Notes: a model not told the origin generated them from the sequence alone. Numbered from the stretch's first letter, positions 35,774 through 46,081 are shown. The stretch is DNA of 64,000 nt from ZC4RG30 sp963812195 (GCA_963812195.1 CAWEUI010000006.1:1-64000); one strand, 5' to 3'. Numbers and translations: made by a program.

Positions 35774-37672
35774 CGGCCCACCGAGGAGATGATGGTGTCG
35801 AAGATCGTCTGCGCCACACGAATGACCTGCGCCGCGGCCTGGTATGCCTGCTGGTACTTCAGCATGTTGGCGGCTTCTTCGTCGAGATTCACGCCCGAGA
35901 GTCCGTCGACTGCCGACTTGGCTGTCCTTGTAGACGATCTGCTGCGCGTCACGGTTGGCATTGGCACTGTTGGTGGCAATCCCAATCGTGCTCACCATGC
36001 GGCTCGCCGCCGAGTTGAGCGATTCGGTGCCATTGGTCAGCACACCCTGGGACAGCGCTGCGGAGAGCTTCAGCGCATTGCGGTTGTCGCCAATGCCGCC
36101 CACGTTGCTGCCGATCGTGAAGGAATCACCGGTGGCCGCCGTACCGCTGACCTGCACCCGCCAGCCGTTGATGTCGATATTGCCGCCGGAGGTATAGGCC
36201 CCGCTGGCGAGCACCGTATTGGTGCTGTCCACGGCCTGCCAGGAGCCCGGTGCCGTGAACTGGATCGTGATCGAGTCGCGCAACGCCGGATTGGAGGCAT
36301 CCAGCACATCGCCGGCCGAGATGGTGGCCGAGCCGGCATTGCCCGAAGTGGCAGCCGTGCGGATCGGCACCGCGGCGGCGACTTTCGCCGGATCGGTGAT
36401 CAGCACCTGCATGCCGTCGATGGCATTGCCGGTGGGGCGCACCAGGAAGCGATCGCCGGATTGCGCGGCGCCGCTGACGCTGACGGACATGCCGTCGAAC
36501 TGCAGTTCCCCGCCCCCTCCCACCGTGAATGCCACGGCCTGGCCGTTGTCGGCGCGCTGTACGCGCCAGCTTCCGCCGTCATAGCGCAGGACATAATCGC
36601 TGGTGGTCAGTGCGCCGGCGTCGGTGCGCGTGGCGGTCAACGTGGCGCTGCCGGCATTGGTGCTGGCACCCAGAGCCTGCGCACCACCCGCGACGAACAA
36701 GTCCCCGCCCAGGTCGCCGTTGAGGTCCTGACCGGCCCGGTGCTGGGCATTGATGGCATCGGTGATGCCCACCGCCATGCGGCCCAGCTCATTGCGGGCC
36801 GGATCGAGCATCTCGCGGCGGAAATCCAGCAAACCGCCGACGCTGCCGCCGGAGAGCGAACTGGTGATGTCCATGGTGCCGGCCGGCGACTGGAACGCCA
36901 GAGTGAGCCGGTTCGGCTGGATATGCATCGGGCGTGGCGACCATCTGCGAGGCCTGGCCGCCCAGCACCAGCGGCTGGCCCTTGCCGATGAATACGTTTA
37001 TCGCGCCATTGTCCTGTTTGACCACGCTGGTATCGACCAGCGCGGACAGGTCGGCCAGCTGCTTGTCGCGTGCGTCCAGCAGGTCATTGGGCGGCGAGGC
37101 GCCATTGACGCCGACGGTGGCAATCTGCTGATTGAGCTGCGCGATGTTCTGCGCGATCGAATTGATCGACGCGGCATCGCCCCGCAACTGCTGGTTGATG
37201 CTGTTGTCGATGTCGTTGAGCCGCGACTGGTAGCTCTGCAGGCGCGTCACCAGGTTGCCGGCCTGCGACAACAGCACCTGCCGGGTCGGAATCGAGGACG
37301 GCGTATTGGCCACCCCCTGCAGGGCATTGGTGAAGTCCTGCAGCGAGGCCGACAGACCCGGTGGAGCTGTCGGCGAACAGATTGTTCAGGTCGCCGGCCT
37401 GGCTGGCATAGGTATCCAGCCGCGAATAGCCGCTCGAGGCGGTGCGCATCTGCAGTGACAGCAGATCGTCGCTGTAGCGGTTGACACCGGAAACCGCGAC
37501 GCCACTGCCCGTGAAGATGCCCGCCGTGCCCTGCGGCGGCAGCGTGACCTGATCCACACGCTGCCGGCTGTAGCCGGGCGTGCTCGACATTGGCGATATT
37601 GTGGCTTGTCGTGTCGAGCGCGGTCTGGGAGGCCCTGAGGCCCGACAGCGCGACGTTGAGCATGTCAGCCAC
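35770..37672 (-). CDS. flgK: hook-filament junction protein FlgK (about four frameshifts)
   Basis: About 632 residues when repaired. Start: MLNVALSGLRASQTALDTTS and HNIANV, then PGYSRQRVDQVTL in a new frame (join near 37583), GVNRYSDDLLSLQMRTASSG, a join near 37365 to VTRLQSYQSRLNDIDNSINQ, a join near 36930, a long Ala/Gly/Thr-rich middle, and a join near 35927 to LSGVNLDEEAANMLKYQQAY and RVAQTIFDTIISSVGR. Removing one base at each join restores the frame, for example GATGCATATC with an extra G after CCC. Confidence 0.92.
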
Positions 37673-37687
37673 CTGGATTCTACCTCT

Positions 37688-38567
37688 CTAGACAGCGTTC
37701 GTGTTGTTTATCGGCAGCAAGTTGCCGCCCTTGAGACTTGCAGCCACGGCGCTGAGCTTGGCTGCATATTGCGGATCGGTGGCGTAGCCGCCGCGTGCCA
37801 GGCCGCGGGCGAATGCCTGCACGTCACTGCCCGTGCCGAGTGCCGCCGCATAGCGCGCGTTGGACTTCAGCAGGCTGACATAATCACTCACCGACTGCTC
37901 CGGTGAGGCGTAGGCGCGAAATCCCGCCTGCACGGAGCGCATGCGACCGTCGACGAATTCGTGCGTGGCGCTCTCGGCCGTGGCGCCGCTCCAGCCGCCG
38001 CCGGCCTTGATGCCGAACAGGTTGAAGCTCGGCTGACCGTTCGCAGCCGGTTGGCATGGAGCGGCCCCAGCCGGTCTCCAGCGCCGCATGCGCAATGATG
38101 GTGTCCGGATCCACGCCCAGCTCGCGTGCCGCGGCCGTGGCCGCCGGCCGCAAGGCGTCGACGAAGTCCTGCTGGGTCTGCGGCGGCCAGTTCAGCGCCG
38201 TATTGCCCGCGCCCGTGGCGGGCTTCGCCCCACCGGCGGAGCTGGCGCCCGCGGCGGCTCCCGGGCCACCGCCCATCAGCTGCCGCACCAGCATGTCGGC
38301 CAGTCCCAGTCCCTTGCCCCGTGAGAGTTGCGTGGCCATCTGTTCGTCGAACATGTCCTGGTACATGTCGGCCTGGTCGCTGCCGAACAGGGGATCGCCC
38401 ATGGATGCCGAGCGCATGCTCTTGAGCATCATGTTGGTGAACAGGCTCTCGAACTGGCGCGCGGCCTCGCGGATGGCATCCGGAGAGTGCGAGGCGGCCT
38501 CCCGCTTCAGCCCGTTGAGGCTGGCCGGATCCGCATAGAAGGACGTGTCGACTGGGGCGATGGCCAT
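37688..38567 (-). CDS. flgJ: rod cap / peptidoglycan hydrolase FlgJ (one frameshift)
   Basis: About 292 residues. The N-terminal rod-cap domain (EAARQFESLFTNMMLKSMRS, FGSDQADMYQDMFDEQMATQ) is followed by a glucosaminidase-type hydrolase domain (DTIIAHAALETGWGRSM, then in a new frame FNLFGIKAGGGWSGATAESA, FRAYASPEQSVSDYVSLLKS). The frame changes near 38055, with one extra C before CAACCG. The catalytic Glu is likely the one in AALETGWG. FlgJ opens the cell wall for the rod. Confidence 0.94.
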
Positions 38568-38575
38568 CGGTTTGC

Positions 38576-39697
38576 CTAGATGACGATCAGCTCCGCGTGC
38601 AATGCACCGGCTTCCTTGAGCGCCTCGAGAATGGCCACCAGGTCGCTGGGCGCGGCGCCCACCTGGTTCACCGCGCGCACGATCTCGTTGAGGTCGACGC
38701 CGGCATCGAACAGGAACATGCGCGCCTGATTCTCACCCGCGGAGATTTCGCTGCGCGGCGTGGTCACGGTCTGGCCCTGCGAGAACGGCTGCGGCTGGCT
38801 CACATCCTGGCGCTCGGTGATGGTCACCTGCAACGAACCATGCGCCACCGCGGCCGGCGACACGCGCACACGCGAACCGATGACCACCGTGCCGGTGCGC
38901 GAATTGATGATCACCCGCGCCGGCGCATCACCGGGCTCTACCTGGATGCCTTCCAGCGTGGACAGGTAGGCAATGCGCTGGTTCGGATCCACCGGAGCGC
39001 TCACCTTGACCGACACCGCATCCATGGCCTGCGCGGTGTCCGGCGCCCAGCATCGTGTTGACCGCCGAGGCCAGGCGCGCCGCGGTGGTGAAATCCGGCG
39101 TGTTCAGGTTCAGCACCACGTAAGGCTGCTGGGAGAAGTTGTTCGGGCACCTCGCGCTCCACCGTGGCGCCGTTGGGAATCCGGCCGGCCGAAGGCACGT
39201 TGAGCGAGAGCTTGGAGCCGTCGCTGCCCTTGATGCCGAAGCCGCTGACGATCAGGCTGCCCTGCGCCATGCCGTACACCTCGCCGTCGACGCCGCGCAG
39301 CGGCGTCATCAGCAATGTGCCGCCGCGCAGCGAGGCCGCATTGCCGATGGAGGAGACCGTCACGTCGATGGTCTGCCCCGACTTGGAGAACGGCGGCAGG
39401 TCGGCGGTGACCACCACCGCGGCCACGTTCTTCAGCTGCGGGTTCACATTGCTCGGCACCGTTACGCCGAACTGCGCCAGCATGTTCTTGATGCTCTGCA
39501 CGGTGAATGGCGCCTGGCTGGTCTGGTCGCCGGTTCCATCCAGGCCGACCACCAGGCCGTAGCCGACCAGCTGGTTGCCACGCACACCCGACACCGAGGC
39601 GAGGTCCTTCACGCGCTCGGCGTGGGTGGCGGGGGAAACCAGCGACATTGCCAGCGCGGCAACGACGAACAGATCCCGGAGGCGATGTTGTGTTCAT
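38576..39697 (-). CDS. flgI: flagellar P-ring protein FlgI (about three frameshifts)
   Basis: About 372 residues when repaired. The ATG at 39697 overlaps the flgH stop; one extra base near 39693 separates it from the signal peptide frame (LFVVAALAMSLVSPATHA). Then VKDLASVSGVRGNQLVGYGL, DVTVSSIGNAASLRGGTLLM, a join near 39140 (extra G) to VVLNLNTPDFTTAARLASAV, and a join near 39045 (extra G) to VSAPVDPNQRIAYLSTLEGI, ending LVAILEALKEAGALHAELIV. It forms the ring around the rod in the peptidoglycan layer. Confidence 0.93.
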
Positions 39698-40368
39698 AGC
39701 GGATTGAAGATCGAATTGAAGAAGCGGGACAGCAGGCCCGGCCGGTTGGCGTCGGCCAGGGCGCCGCGCTGGCCGTAGGCAATGCTTGCGTCGGCCACCT
39801 TGTAGGAGGGAATGGTGTTGTCGGGCTGGATGTCGATGGGACGGATCACGCCCTGGATGCGCACGTACTCGCGACCCTGGTTGATCTCGATCCACTTCTG
39901 GCCGCGCACCACGAGATTGCCGTTGGACAGCCGCTTGGCCACCGTCACCGTGATGTTGCCCTGCAGCTTGTTGGACAGGCTGCTGTCGCCGGCGCCGGCG
40001 AACTTGTTGGCGCTGTCCACGCCCGCGGAAATCTCCTTGCCACCGATGTTCAACGGCGTGCCGCCGAACACCGGCGCGGAAATGTTCGCCGTCGTCGCCT
40101 TCGAGGTATTGGTGCTGGAGCTCTTCTGCGCCGCCGTGCTTTCCAGCAGATTGATGGTGACCGTGTCGCCGACGCGGTGAGCGACCGGGTTCTCGAACAA
40201 TGGCACGTCGTAGCCGGTCTGGAAGATGGCGCCATTGTCCGGGGCCACGCGCTGCACTTCGTCGGGCCAGGTGGCCGCAAAGTCCGCATCGGACCTGGAG
40301 TGCATCATCGAGCAGCCGGAAGCCAGCAGCGATGCCGCGGCCGTTGTCGTCAAGAGGGCGTGCTTCAC
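39694..40368 (-). CDS. flgH: flagellar L-ring lipoprotein FlgH
   Basis: 224 residues with a lipoprotein signal (LLTTTAAASLLASGC, Cys at 19). Conserved: GAIFQTGYDVPLFENPVAHR, VGDTVTINLLESTAAQKSSS, LSNGNLVVRGQKWIEINQGR and YVRIQGVIRPIDIQPDNTIP. It makes the outer membrane ring. Overlaps both flgG and flgI. Intact. Confidence 0.97.
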   Translation of the reverse strand: MKHALLTTTAAASLLASGCSMMHSRSDADFAATWPDEVQRVAPDNGAIFQTGYDVPLFENPVAHRVGDTVTINLLESTAAQKSSSTNTSKATTANISAPVFGGTPLNIGGKEISAGVDSANKFAGAGDSSLSNKLQGNITVTVAKRLSNGNLVVRGQKWIEINQGREYVRIQGVIRPIDIQPDNTIPSYKVADASIAYGQRGALADANRPGLLSRFFNSIFNPL

Positions 40369-41150
40369 AGGTTGTTGCTCACGTACTGCAGCATCTGGTC
40401 GGTGGTGGAAATCGCCTTCGAGTTCATCTCGTAGGCACGCTGGGTCTCGATCATGTTCACCAGCTCCTCGACCACATTGACGTTGGAGCCTTCCAGAAAG
40501 CCCTGCTGCAGCGTGCCCAGGCCATTGAGGCCGGGATTTCCGGTCTGCGCCGGTCCGCTGGCGGCGGACTCGACCACCAGGTTGTCACCGCGCGGCTGCA
40601 GACCGGCCGGGTTCACGAAGTCGGTGAGCTGCAGGGTGCCGATCTGCGTCGGGGCGGCCTGACCGGCAGCTGCGCGCTGACGGTGCCGTCGGCGGCAATG
40701 GTGATGCTCTGCGCGCCCTGCGGGATCGAGATCCCCGGCTGGATGTGGTAGCCGTTGGCGTTGACCAGTTCGCCTTCCGGGCTCAGCTTGAAGCGAGCCG
40801 TCGCGCGTGTAGGCCAGGCTGCCGTCCGGCATCAGCACCTGGAAGAAGCCGCGGCCGTTGATGGCCACGTCCAGCGCGTTGCCGGTGTTGTCGAGCTGCC
40901 CTGCGTGTAGTTCTTCTCGGTGGCCACGATGCGCACGCCGGTACCGATGTTGGTGCCGGTGGGCGAGACCGTGTCCTGCGAGGTCTGCCGCGCCCACCTG
41001 CCCCTGGTTCTGGTACAGCAGGTCCTCGAACACCGCGCGGTCCTTCTTGAACCCGGTGGTGTTGGCGTTGGCCAGGTTGTGCGAAATGGTGGTCATGCGC
41101 GTGTTCTGCGCATCCAGCCCGGTCTTGGCGGCCCACAATGCTGAATTCAT
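40365..41150 (-). CDS. flgG: distal rod protein FlgG (several frameshifts)
   Basis: About 261 residues. N-terminus MNSALWAAKTGLDAQNTRMT and SHNLANANTTGFKKDRAVFE, then a shifted stretch (about 40990-40910), NTGNALDVAINGRGFFQVLM, another shifted stretch (about 40800-40680), then IGTLQLTDFVNPAGLQPRGD, LQQGFLEGSNVNVVEELVNM and IETQRAYEMNSKAISTTDQM. Shifts lie near 40980, 40905, 40800 and 40675. Same pattern as neighbouring genes; likely sequence error. Confidence 0.91.
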   Translation of the reverse strand: MNSALWAAKTGLDAQNTRMTTISHNLANANTTGFKKDRAVFEDLLYQNQGQVGAADLAGHGLAHRHQHRYRRAHRGHREELHAGQLDNTGNALDVAINGRGFFQVLMPDGSLAYTRDGSLQAEPGRRTGQRQRLPHPAGDLDPAGRAEHHHCRRRHRQRAAAGQAAPTQIGTLQLTDFVNPAGLQPRGDNLVVESAASGPAQTGNPGLNGLGTLQQGFLEGSNVNVVEELVNMIETQRAYEMNSKAISTTDQMLQYVSNNL

Positions 41151-41155
41151 GGTCT

Positions 41156-41896
41156 TTACCTCAGTGAAAGCAGCCGCGCGGAGGCGGCTCCGTTGTCGTC
41201 GGCGGATTTCATCGCGCGCACCTGCATGTCGAAGCGCCGCTGCAGTTCGATCATGTTGACCAGCGCGTCGGCCACGTTGACGTTGCTCGACTCCAGCACG
41301 CCGGAGGCGACGCTGGTGGAGGCATCGGCGGGCGCGTCGCTGCCATCCTTCATGCGCAGCAGGCCGTCGCCGCCCTTTTCCAGTTCGCCGTCGGCCGGGT
41401 TGACCAGCTTGATGCGGCCCACGTCGGCGCGCGTCTCCGGTCCCTGTCCCTGCGGCACGACGGAAACCGTGCCATCGCCACCGATGGCGATCGAAGCATA
41501 GGGTGGCACCGAGATCGGTCCGCCGTCTCCCAGCACCTGCAGGCCGGTTCCGGTCAGCAACTGCCCGTTGGTATCGACTCGCAGGTCGCCGGCCCGCGTG
41601 TAGGCCTCGCGACCGTCCAGGCCCTGAACGGCAATGTAGCCTGTTCCCTGCACAGCAATGTCCAGTTCGCGGCCAGTCGGCATCATCGTTCCGGTCGTAT
41701 GGTCGAAGCCCGTGTTCGACACGGTTGCATATGCACGTGACGGATAACCCGCGCCAGCGACATCCCGCGTCTGGAATGCCGTCATGTCGGCCCGGAAGCC
41801 GACCGTCGAGGCATTGGCGAGGTTGTTGTTGTTCGCTGTCTGTGCCCGCAGCGTTTCGCGGGCACCGGTCATCGCGACGTACAGCATGCGATCCAT
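41156..41896 (-). CDS. flgF: proximal rod protein FlgF
   Basis: 246 residues from the ATG at 41896 (MDRMLYVAMTGARETLRAQT). Typical: NNNLANASTVGFRADMTAFQ, GRELDIAVQGTGYIAVQGLD, GVLESSNVNVADALVNMIEL and QRRFDMQVRAMKSADDNGAA. The frame runs on upstream into flgE without a stop (NIRYSIMDRM); I attribute this to a lost A in a TAACAG stop context. Confidence 0.93.
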   Translation of the reverse strand: MDRMLYVAMTGARETLRAQTANNNNLANASTVGFRADMTAFQTRDVAGAGYPSRAYATVSNTGFDHTTGTMMPTGRELDIAVQGTGYIAVQGLDGREAYTRAGDLRVDTNGQLLTGTGLQVLGDGGPISVPPYASIAIGGDGTVSVVPQGQGPETRADVGRIKLVNPADGELEKGGDGLLRMKDGSDAPADASTSVASGVLESSNVNVADALVNMIELQRRFDMQVRAMKSADDNGAASARLLSLR

Positions 41897-41902
41897 GATG
41901 CT

Positions 41903-43453
41903 GTACCTGATGTTGATGATCGTCTGGGTGACCTGGTCGGCCGTCTGGATCATCTGCGCATTGGCCTGGAAGTTGCGCTGCGCGGTGATCATGTTGACCA
42001 GCTGCTCGGTGATGTCCACGTTGGAGGCCTCCAGCGATCCGGACTGGATCAGGCCGAAGCCCGTGCCGCCGGCCTGGCCACGCAGCGGCGTCACCCGAGG
42101 TGAAGGTCTCGGCCCAGTTGGTGTCGGCCAGCTGCTGCAGGCCGTTGGGGTTGGCGAAATTGGTCAGCGCCACCTGGCCCAGCACCTGCGAGCGACCGTT
42201 GGTGTAACGCGCCTCGACCACACCGGTCTTGTCGATGTTCATGCCGATGAGCTGGCCGGTCGTATAGCCGTCCTGCACGATCGAGGTCACACCGAAAGTA
42301 CTGCCGTACTGGGTGGCACCGCTGAAGTTCAGGGTCATGTTCATGGGCGCGGCGCCCGTGGCAGGCGTGTATGAGGGGAAGGTGAGCATGCCGTTGGACG
42401 GCAGCAGCATGTTGCCCATGTTGTCGAAACTCAGGGTGTTGGCCAGCGGAGCGCCGGCCGGCACCTGCGGACTGACCGCGGTCAGCGAACCGAAGACGTT
42501 GGCGGCGTCGGAACCGCCCAGATTCAGCTGCACATTGCTGTTGTTGGTGATCACGATCTGGTTGACCCATTGAGCGAAACCACTGCGTCACCGGCCGCAC
42601 CGCCACCTGCCACGACCGCGGCATCCACCGCCGTCTGCAGGTCCGTGGCCAGCGCGCCGGAATTGGCGGCGCCTGTCCCCACGGCAGTTCCATTTACAGA
42701 CAGCGCATAGCTGGACGGATAGGTCAGTGAAGTCGCATCAACCGTGCCGGTACCTGTTCCGGCCGTCGCGGCCCCGGTGGCGCCCACCGAAGTGCCGTCG
42801 ACGAACAGGTAGGAGTTCCACTGACCCGGTGCGGTCTTCTGAAAATACACCGTGCCGGTGTGCGCGGCGCCGAGCGAGTCGTACACCGTCAGCGACGTGG
42901 CACGGTTGTAGGTATCCGTGTTGGTCGGATCGAAAGGCATAGTGGCCGGCAATGCGGCGTCGGCCGGCAGGTTGACCATCATCTGCACGTTCGATGTGGC
43001 GTTGGGCGCGCTGGTGCCGGTCTGCAACTGCAGATCGGTCAGCGCACCGGTATTGAAGCCGCCACCCGAGGCCGGCGGAAACACCTGCAGTCGCTGGCCG
43101 CGGAATTGATCACATAGCCGTCGCCATCTGTATGAAAGGCACCGGCCCGCGTATACAGCAGGGCACCGTTGTCGCTCAAAGTGAAGAAGCCCTGGCCGCT
43201 GAGCGCCAAGATCCAGGCTGTTGCCGGTGTTGTCGATGTTGCCCTGCGAGAACTGCTGGCTGACAGAGGCAACCCGCACACCGTTGCCGATTGCAGTGGA
43301 TGAGACACCCTGCGGTGAGACGGCGAACATCTCTGCAAACTCGGCCCGCGACCCCTTGAAGCCGTTGGTGCCGACGTTGGCGATGTTGTTGGCCGTGACC
43401 GTCAGGTCCTGCGATGCCGCATTCAGGCCGGAGAGCGCGAGACGAAAAGGCAT
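41903..43453 (-). CDS. flgE: flagellar hook protein FlgE (about five indels)
   Basis: About 515 residues when repaired. Start MPFRLALSGLNAASQDLTVT and NNIANVGTNGFKGSRAEFAE; a join near 43205 (CTTGGCG for CTGGCG) into FFTLSDNGALLYTRAGAFHT; a join near 43095; the middle hook domains (NLPADAALPATMPFDPTNTD); a join near 42570; then GRSQVLGQVALTNFANPNGL, a join near 42095 and GSLEASNVDITEQLVNMITA, QRNFQANAQMIQTADQVTQT. The stop codon is missing by one base near 41903. FlgE polymerises into the hook. Confidence 0.9.
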
Positions 43454-43465
43454 GGTAGATTCTCC

Positions 43466-44130
43466 TTAGATCACTTGCCGCACGTCGGCAAGTGCAATGG
43501 GTCCGATGTCCGTGTTGAGAGTGAGCTCGTTAGTTGTCGGATCGATGCTGACGCTGTTGCACGTAGCTGGCGAGCTGCGTTTCCAGCTGCTGGGTGGCGC
43601 CGCCGACGTTGGCGACGGCAGTGAACGTGTAGGTACCCGGCGGGGCACGCTCGCCGAGGCCGTTGGACCGTCCCAGGTGAAGTCCACCTCGCCCTGCTGC
43701 GGTGGACAGCGGAATCTGCGCGATCTGCTGGCCGCTGGCATCGGTAACCAGAATGGCCGCCTCGCTGGCGCCGGCCGGAATGGTCGTCGAGCCGTACACG
43801 GCGCCGTCTCGCCCAGCGCGGCGGTGTCGCCCGCGGCCAGCACGGCATGGCCGACCAGCGACGTACCGCTCAGTACCTGCGAGCCGCGCAACGCGTCCGA
43901 CAGGCTGCTGATCGAATCCTGCATGTTCTGGATGCCGGATGACGGTGCTGAACTGCGCCAGCTGACCAAGGAACTGGGTGGGATCGGCCGGCTTGGTCGG
44001 ATCCTGGTTCTTGATCTGCGCGATCATCAGCTTCAGGAACGCATCCTGACCGAGCTGGTCCTTCCTCGCGGTTGCCGGCGACCGCGCTGGCTGCTGCACC
44101 CGATGCTCCGCTTACTGCGTCGACTGACAT
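43466..44130 (-). CDS. flgD: hook-capping protein FlgD (several frameshifts)
   Basis: About 220 residues when repaired. Start MSVDAVSGASGAAASAVAGN; then DAFLKLMIAQIKNQDPTKPA and PTQFLGQLAQFSTV in the next frame; NMQDSISSLSDALRGSQVLS in another; AGASEAAILVTDASGQQIAQ and VDFTWDG; RAPPGTYTFTAVANVGGATQ; and the end SIDPTTNELTLNTDIGPIAL with DVRQVI. Changes occur near 44070, 43945, 43805, 43695, 43660 and 43565. FlgD caps the growing hook. GGAGG lies upstream of the start. Confidence 0.88.
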
Positions 44131-44155
44131 GAGTGTTTCAAGCCTCCGTATGTGC

Positions 44156-44582
44156 TTACTGGCCGAGCTTCAGCGTCGCCAGCAGCAGCTCCTTCGACGT
44201 ATTCATCACGTCGACGTTGTTCTGGTAGGAGCGGGAGGCGCTGATCATGTCGACCATCTCCTCCACCACATTGACGTTGGGCGAATACACGTAGCCGTCG
44301 GCGTTGGCCAGCGGATTGCCCGGCTGGTAGCGCATCTCCGGGGCGCGGCTGTCTTCGACGATGTCCGGTGACACGCACCGCAACGTTTGGATCCACCCCA
44401 CCCTGACCGGCCTGCATGCCGGCCTTCACCGCCTGGAACACCGGGTGGCGCGCCTTGTAGGCGCCATCGGCGGTGCCGCTGACGCTCTCCGCGTTGGCGA
44501 GGTTGCTGGCCACCGTGTTCAGGCGCACGGACTGCGCGGCCATGCCGGAACCCGCGATGTCGAAGATCTTGAATGAAGACAT
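44156..44582 (-). CDS. flgC: proximal rod protein FlgC (one frameshift)
   Basis: About 141 residues. N-terminus MSSFKIFDIAGSGMAAQSVR and NTVASNLANAESVSGTADGA, YKARHPVFQAVKAGMQ; then, after a frame change near 44377, SRAPEMRYQPGNPLANADGY, VYSPNVNVVEEMVDMISASR and YQNNVDVMNTSKELLLATLK. All are family motifs. One extra base explains the change. Confidence 0.93.
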
Positions 44583-44605
44583 GGATTACTCCTTGCTCGG
44601 CCGGC

Positions 44606-45023
44606 CTACTGACCGGTTATCGCCGTCATCAGGGACTTGAACTTCGAGGTCAGGAAGGTAAGCGTCGCCTGGTATCGCACGGCGTTGTCGGCGAATGCCG
44701 CCTGCTCGAGCTGCGCATCGACGGTGTTGCCGTCCAGCGAGGGCGCCAGCGGCGTGCGGTACTTCAGGAACGCTTCGGTATTGCCGGGCTGCAGCGCATT
44801 GCCGCCATGCGGCGCCGATATGACCCGGCTCCGTTGTGCGCAATGTGCCAGCCGGGTTGTGCCCTTCCGCGCTGGCCAGTGCCGCGCGGAAGTCCAGATC
44901 CTGCGCCTTGTACCCCGGCGTATCGGCATTGGCGAGATTACGCGCCAGCAACTCGGTGCGCTTTTCGCGCAAACCGAGCGCCTTCGCGTGCACGCCCAGA
45001 TACGAATCGAGATTGAAAGCCAC
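44606..45023 (-). CDS. flgB: proximal rod protein FlgB (one frameshift)
   Basis: About 138 residues. I place the start at the GTG at 45023 since GGAG lies 6 bases upstream. The protein begins VAFNLDSYLGVHAKALGLRE and continues ELLARNLANADTPGYKAQDL. After a change near 44828 it reads PLAPSLDGNTVDAQLEQAAF and NAVRYQATLTFLTSKFKSLM. First gene of flgB-flgL, behind the sigma-54 promoter at 45062. Confidence 0.92.
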
Positions 45024-45061
45024 GCAATGCTCCGTCAATAAGCCGTCCTGCGGACAGACAG

Positions 45062-45077
45062 AGCAACCGGCGTGCCA
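45062..45077 (-). promoter_or_regulatory. sigma-54 promoter for the flgB-flgL operon
   Basis: The minus strand reads TGGCACGCCGGTTGCT, a perfect TGGCAC-N5-TTGCT with GG-N10-GC. The predicted start near 45051 leaves a leader of about 28 bases before flgB. Confidence 0.92.
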
Positions 45078-45151
45078 TACGGGCCCAAAGCGCCGGATCG
45101 GCGCTGAAGCGGGGTCGCGGCGCACACGGCGCGTGACGGCGTTCACGGAAT

Positions 45152-45171
45152 GGCGGCAAGGGATTGCCGCC
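45152..45171. repeat. inverted repeat midway between divergent sigma-54 promoters
   Basis: Perfect arms GGCGGCAA and TTGCCGCC separated by GGGA. It lies about 75 bases from the flgB -24 and 85 bases from the flgA -24, the distance expected of an enhancer serving both. The 260-base flgB-flgA gap has no gene. Confidence 0.65.
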
Positions 45172-45255
45172 CGCGGCATGATCGGCGCCGCGCGGAAGGC
45201 CGCGCTTCACTTGATGTATCGGCAGCTGTCCGCCACAACTTGAACATCCATGGCG

Positions 45256-45271
45256 TGGCACGCGACTTGCT
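45256..45271 (+). promoter_or_regulatory. sigma-54 promoter for flgA
   Basis: The plus strand reads TGGCACGCGACTTGCT, a perfect match with GG-N10-GC. The predicted start is about 45281-45283, directly at the flgA ATG (45284), so the message would be leaderless or nearly so. Confidence 0.88.
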
Positions 45272-45283
45272 CACCTACACGGC

Positions 45284-45990
45284 ATGAAGCGACAACATGC
45301 CCAAAGCGCCTTGATTCTGACGCTGCTGCTGTGGCCCCTGGGCGCCCTCGCCCAGGCGACGCAGGCTCCCGATGACATCCGGGCGGCCGCGGAAGCCTTT
45401 GTGACCGCGCGGCTCGGGTCGGGTGGCGACGACGTGACGCTGCACGCCACGGCCGGCCAGCTCGACGCGCGGCTGCGCCTGCCTGCCTGCCCCCGGCCAC
45501 TGAGCGCCGCATTGCCGCCGTCGGCTCGCATGGCCGCGCGGGTAACGGTGGGTGTCAGCTGCGGCGCGCCGCGCTGGAGGGTCTATGTTCCGGTGAGCGT
45601 CGAGACCGAACTGCCGGTTCTGGTCTTGCGGGAAGCCGCTGCGCGCGGCGCCAAACTGACGGCGGATGACGTGGAAGTTCGCCGCATGCGGGTACCGGGC
45701 CTGGCCGACACATATATAAGAGACGTGGCGCAGCTGGCCAACCGGCACCTGAAGGTCTCTGCCGCGCCCGGCACTGCTCTGGACGTAAGCCTGCTGGCGG
45801 CAGACATTCTGGTGAAGCGTGGCCAGCGCGTCACACTGGTCGCCCGGGTGGCGGCATCGAAGTGCGCGCCCTGGGCGAGGCCATCATGGATGCCACGCCC
45901 ACCGGCCGGGTTCGGGTGCTGAATCTGGACTCCCGGCGCGTGGTCGAGGGTCAGGTCGAGTCCCGTGACATCGTCAGAGTGAGCCTCTAG
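45284..45990 (+). CDS. flgA: P-ring assembly chaperone FlgA (one frameshift)
   Basis: About 236 residues. Signal peptide ALILTLLLWPLGALAQATQA, a beta-clip/SAF domain (VLVLREAAARGAKLTADDVE, VRRMRVPGLADTYIRDVAQL, ANRHLKVSAAPGTALDVSLL) and, in a shifted frame after about 45850, ALGEAIMDATPTGRVRVLNL and SRRVVEGQVESRDIVRVSL. The site reads CGGGTGGCGG; one more G would restore it. FlgA helps FlgI assemble in the periplasm. Divergent from flgB. Confidence 0.92.
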
Positions 45991-46054
45991 ATGCGCGCCT
46001 TTGCGACATATTCCACGGATTTGCCCGTCACCGGGAAATATCGTGCCGGTACTC

Positions 46055-46081
46055 TCAAGTTCCGCCTGCAGCCGCCGTTAT
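46055..46081 (+). promoter_or_regulatory. sigma-28 (FliA) promoter for flgM
   Basis: The plus strand reads TCAAGTTC, 11 bases, GCCGTTAT. The predicted start near 46088 is about 37 bases before the GTG start of flgM but only 13 before the in-frame ATG at 46101. It allows FliA to raise its own inhibitor. Confidence 0.88.

Noticed and set aside
34538..36928. A 796-codon frame containing part of FlgK and all of FlgL
   Set aside because: FlgL has its own ATG at 35773, and FlgK continues upstream and ends in other frames, so this is frameshift joining, not a fusion.
35591..36991. 466-codon plus-strand frame opposite flgK
   Set aside because: Low-complexity antisense product; the flgK motifs are on the minus strand.
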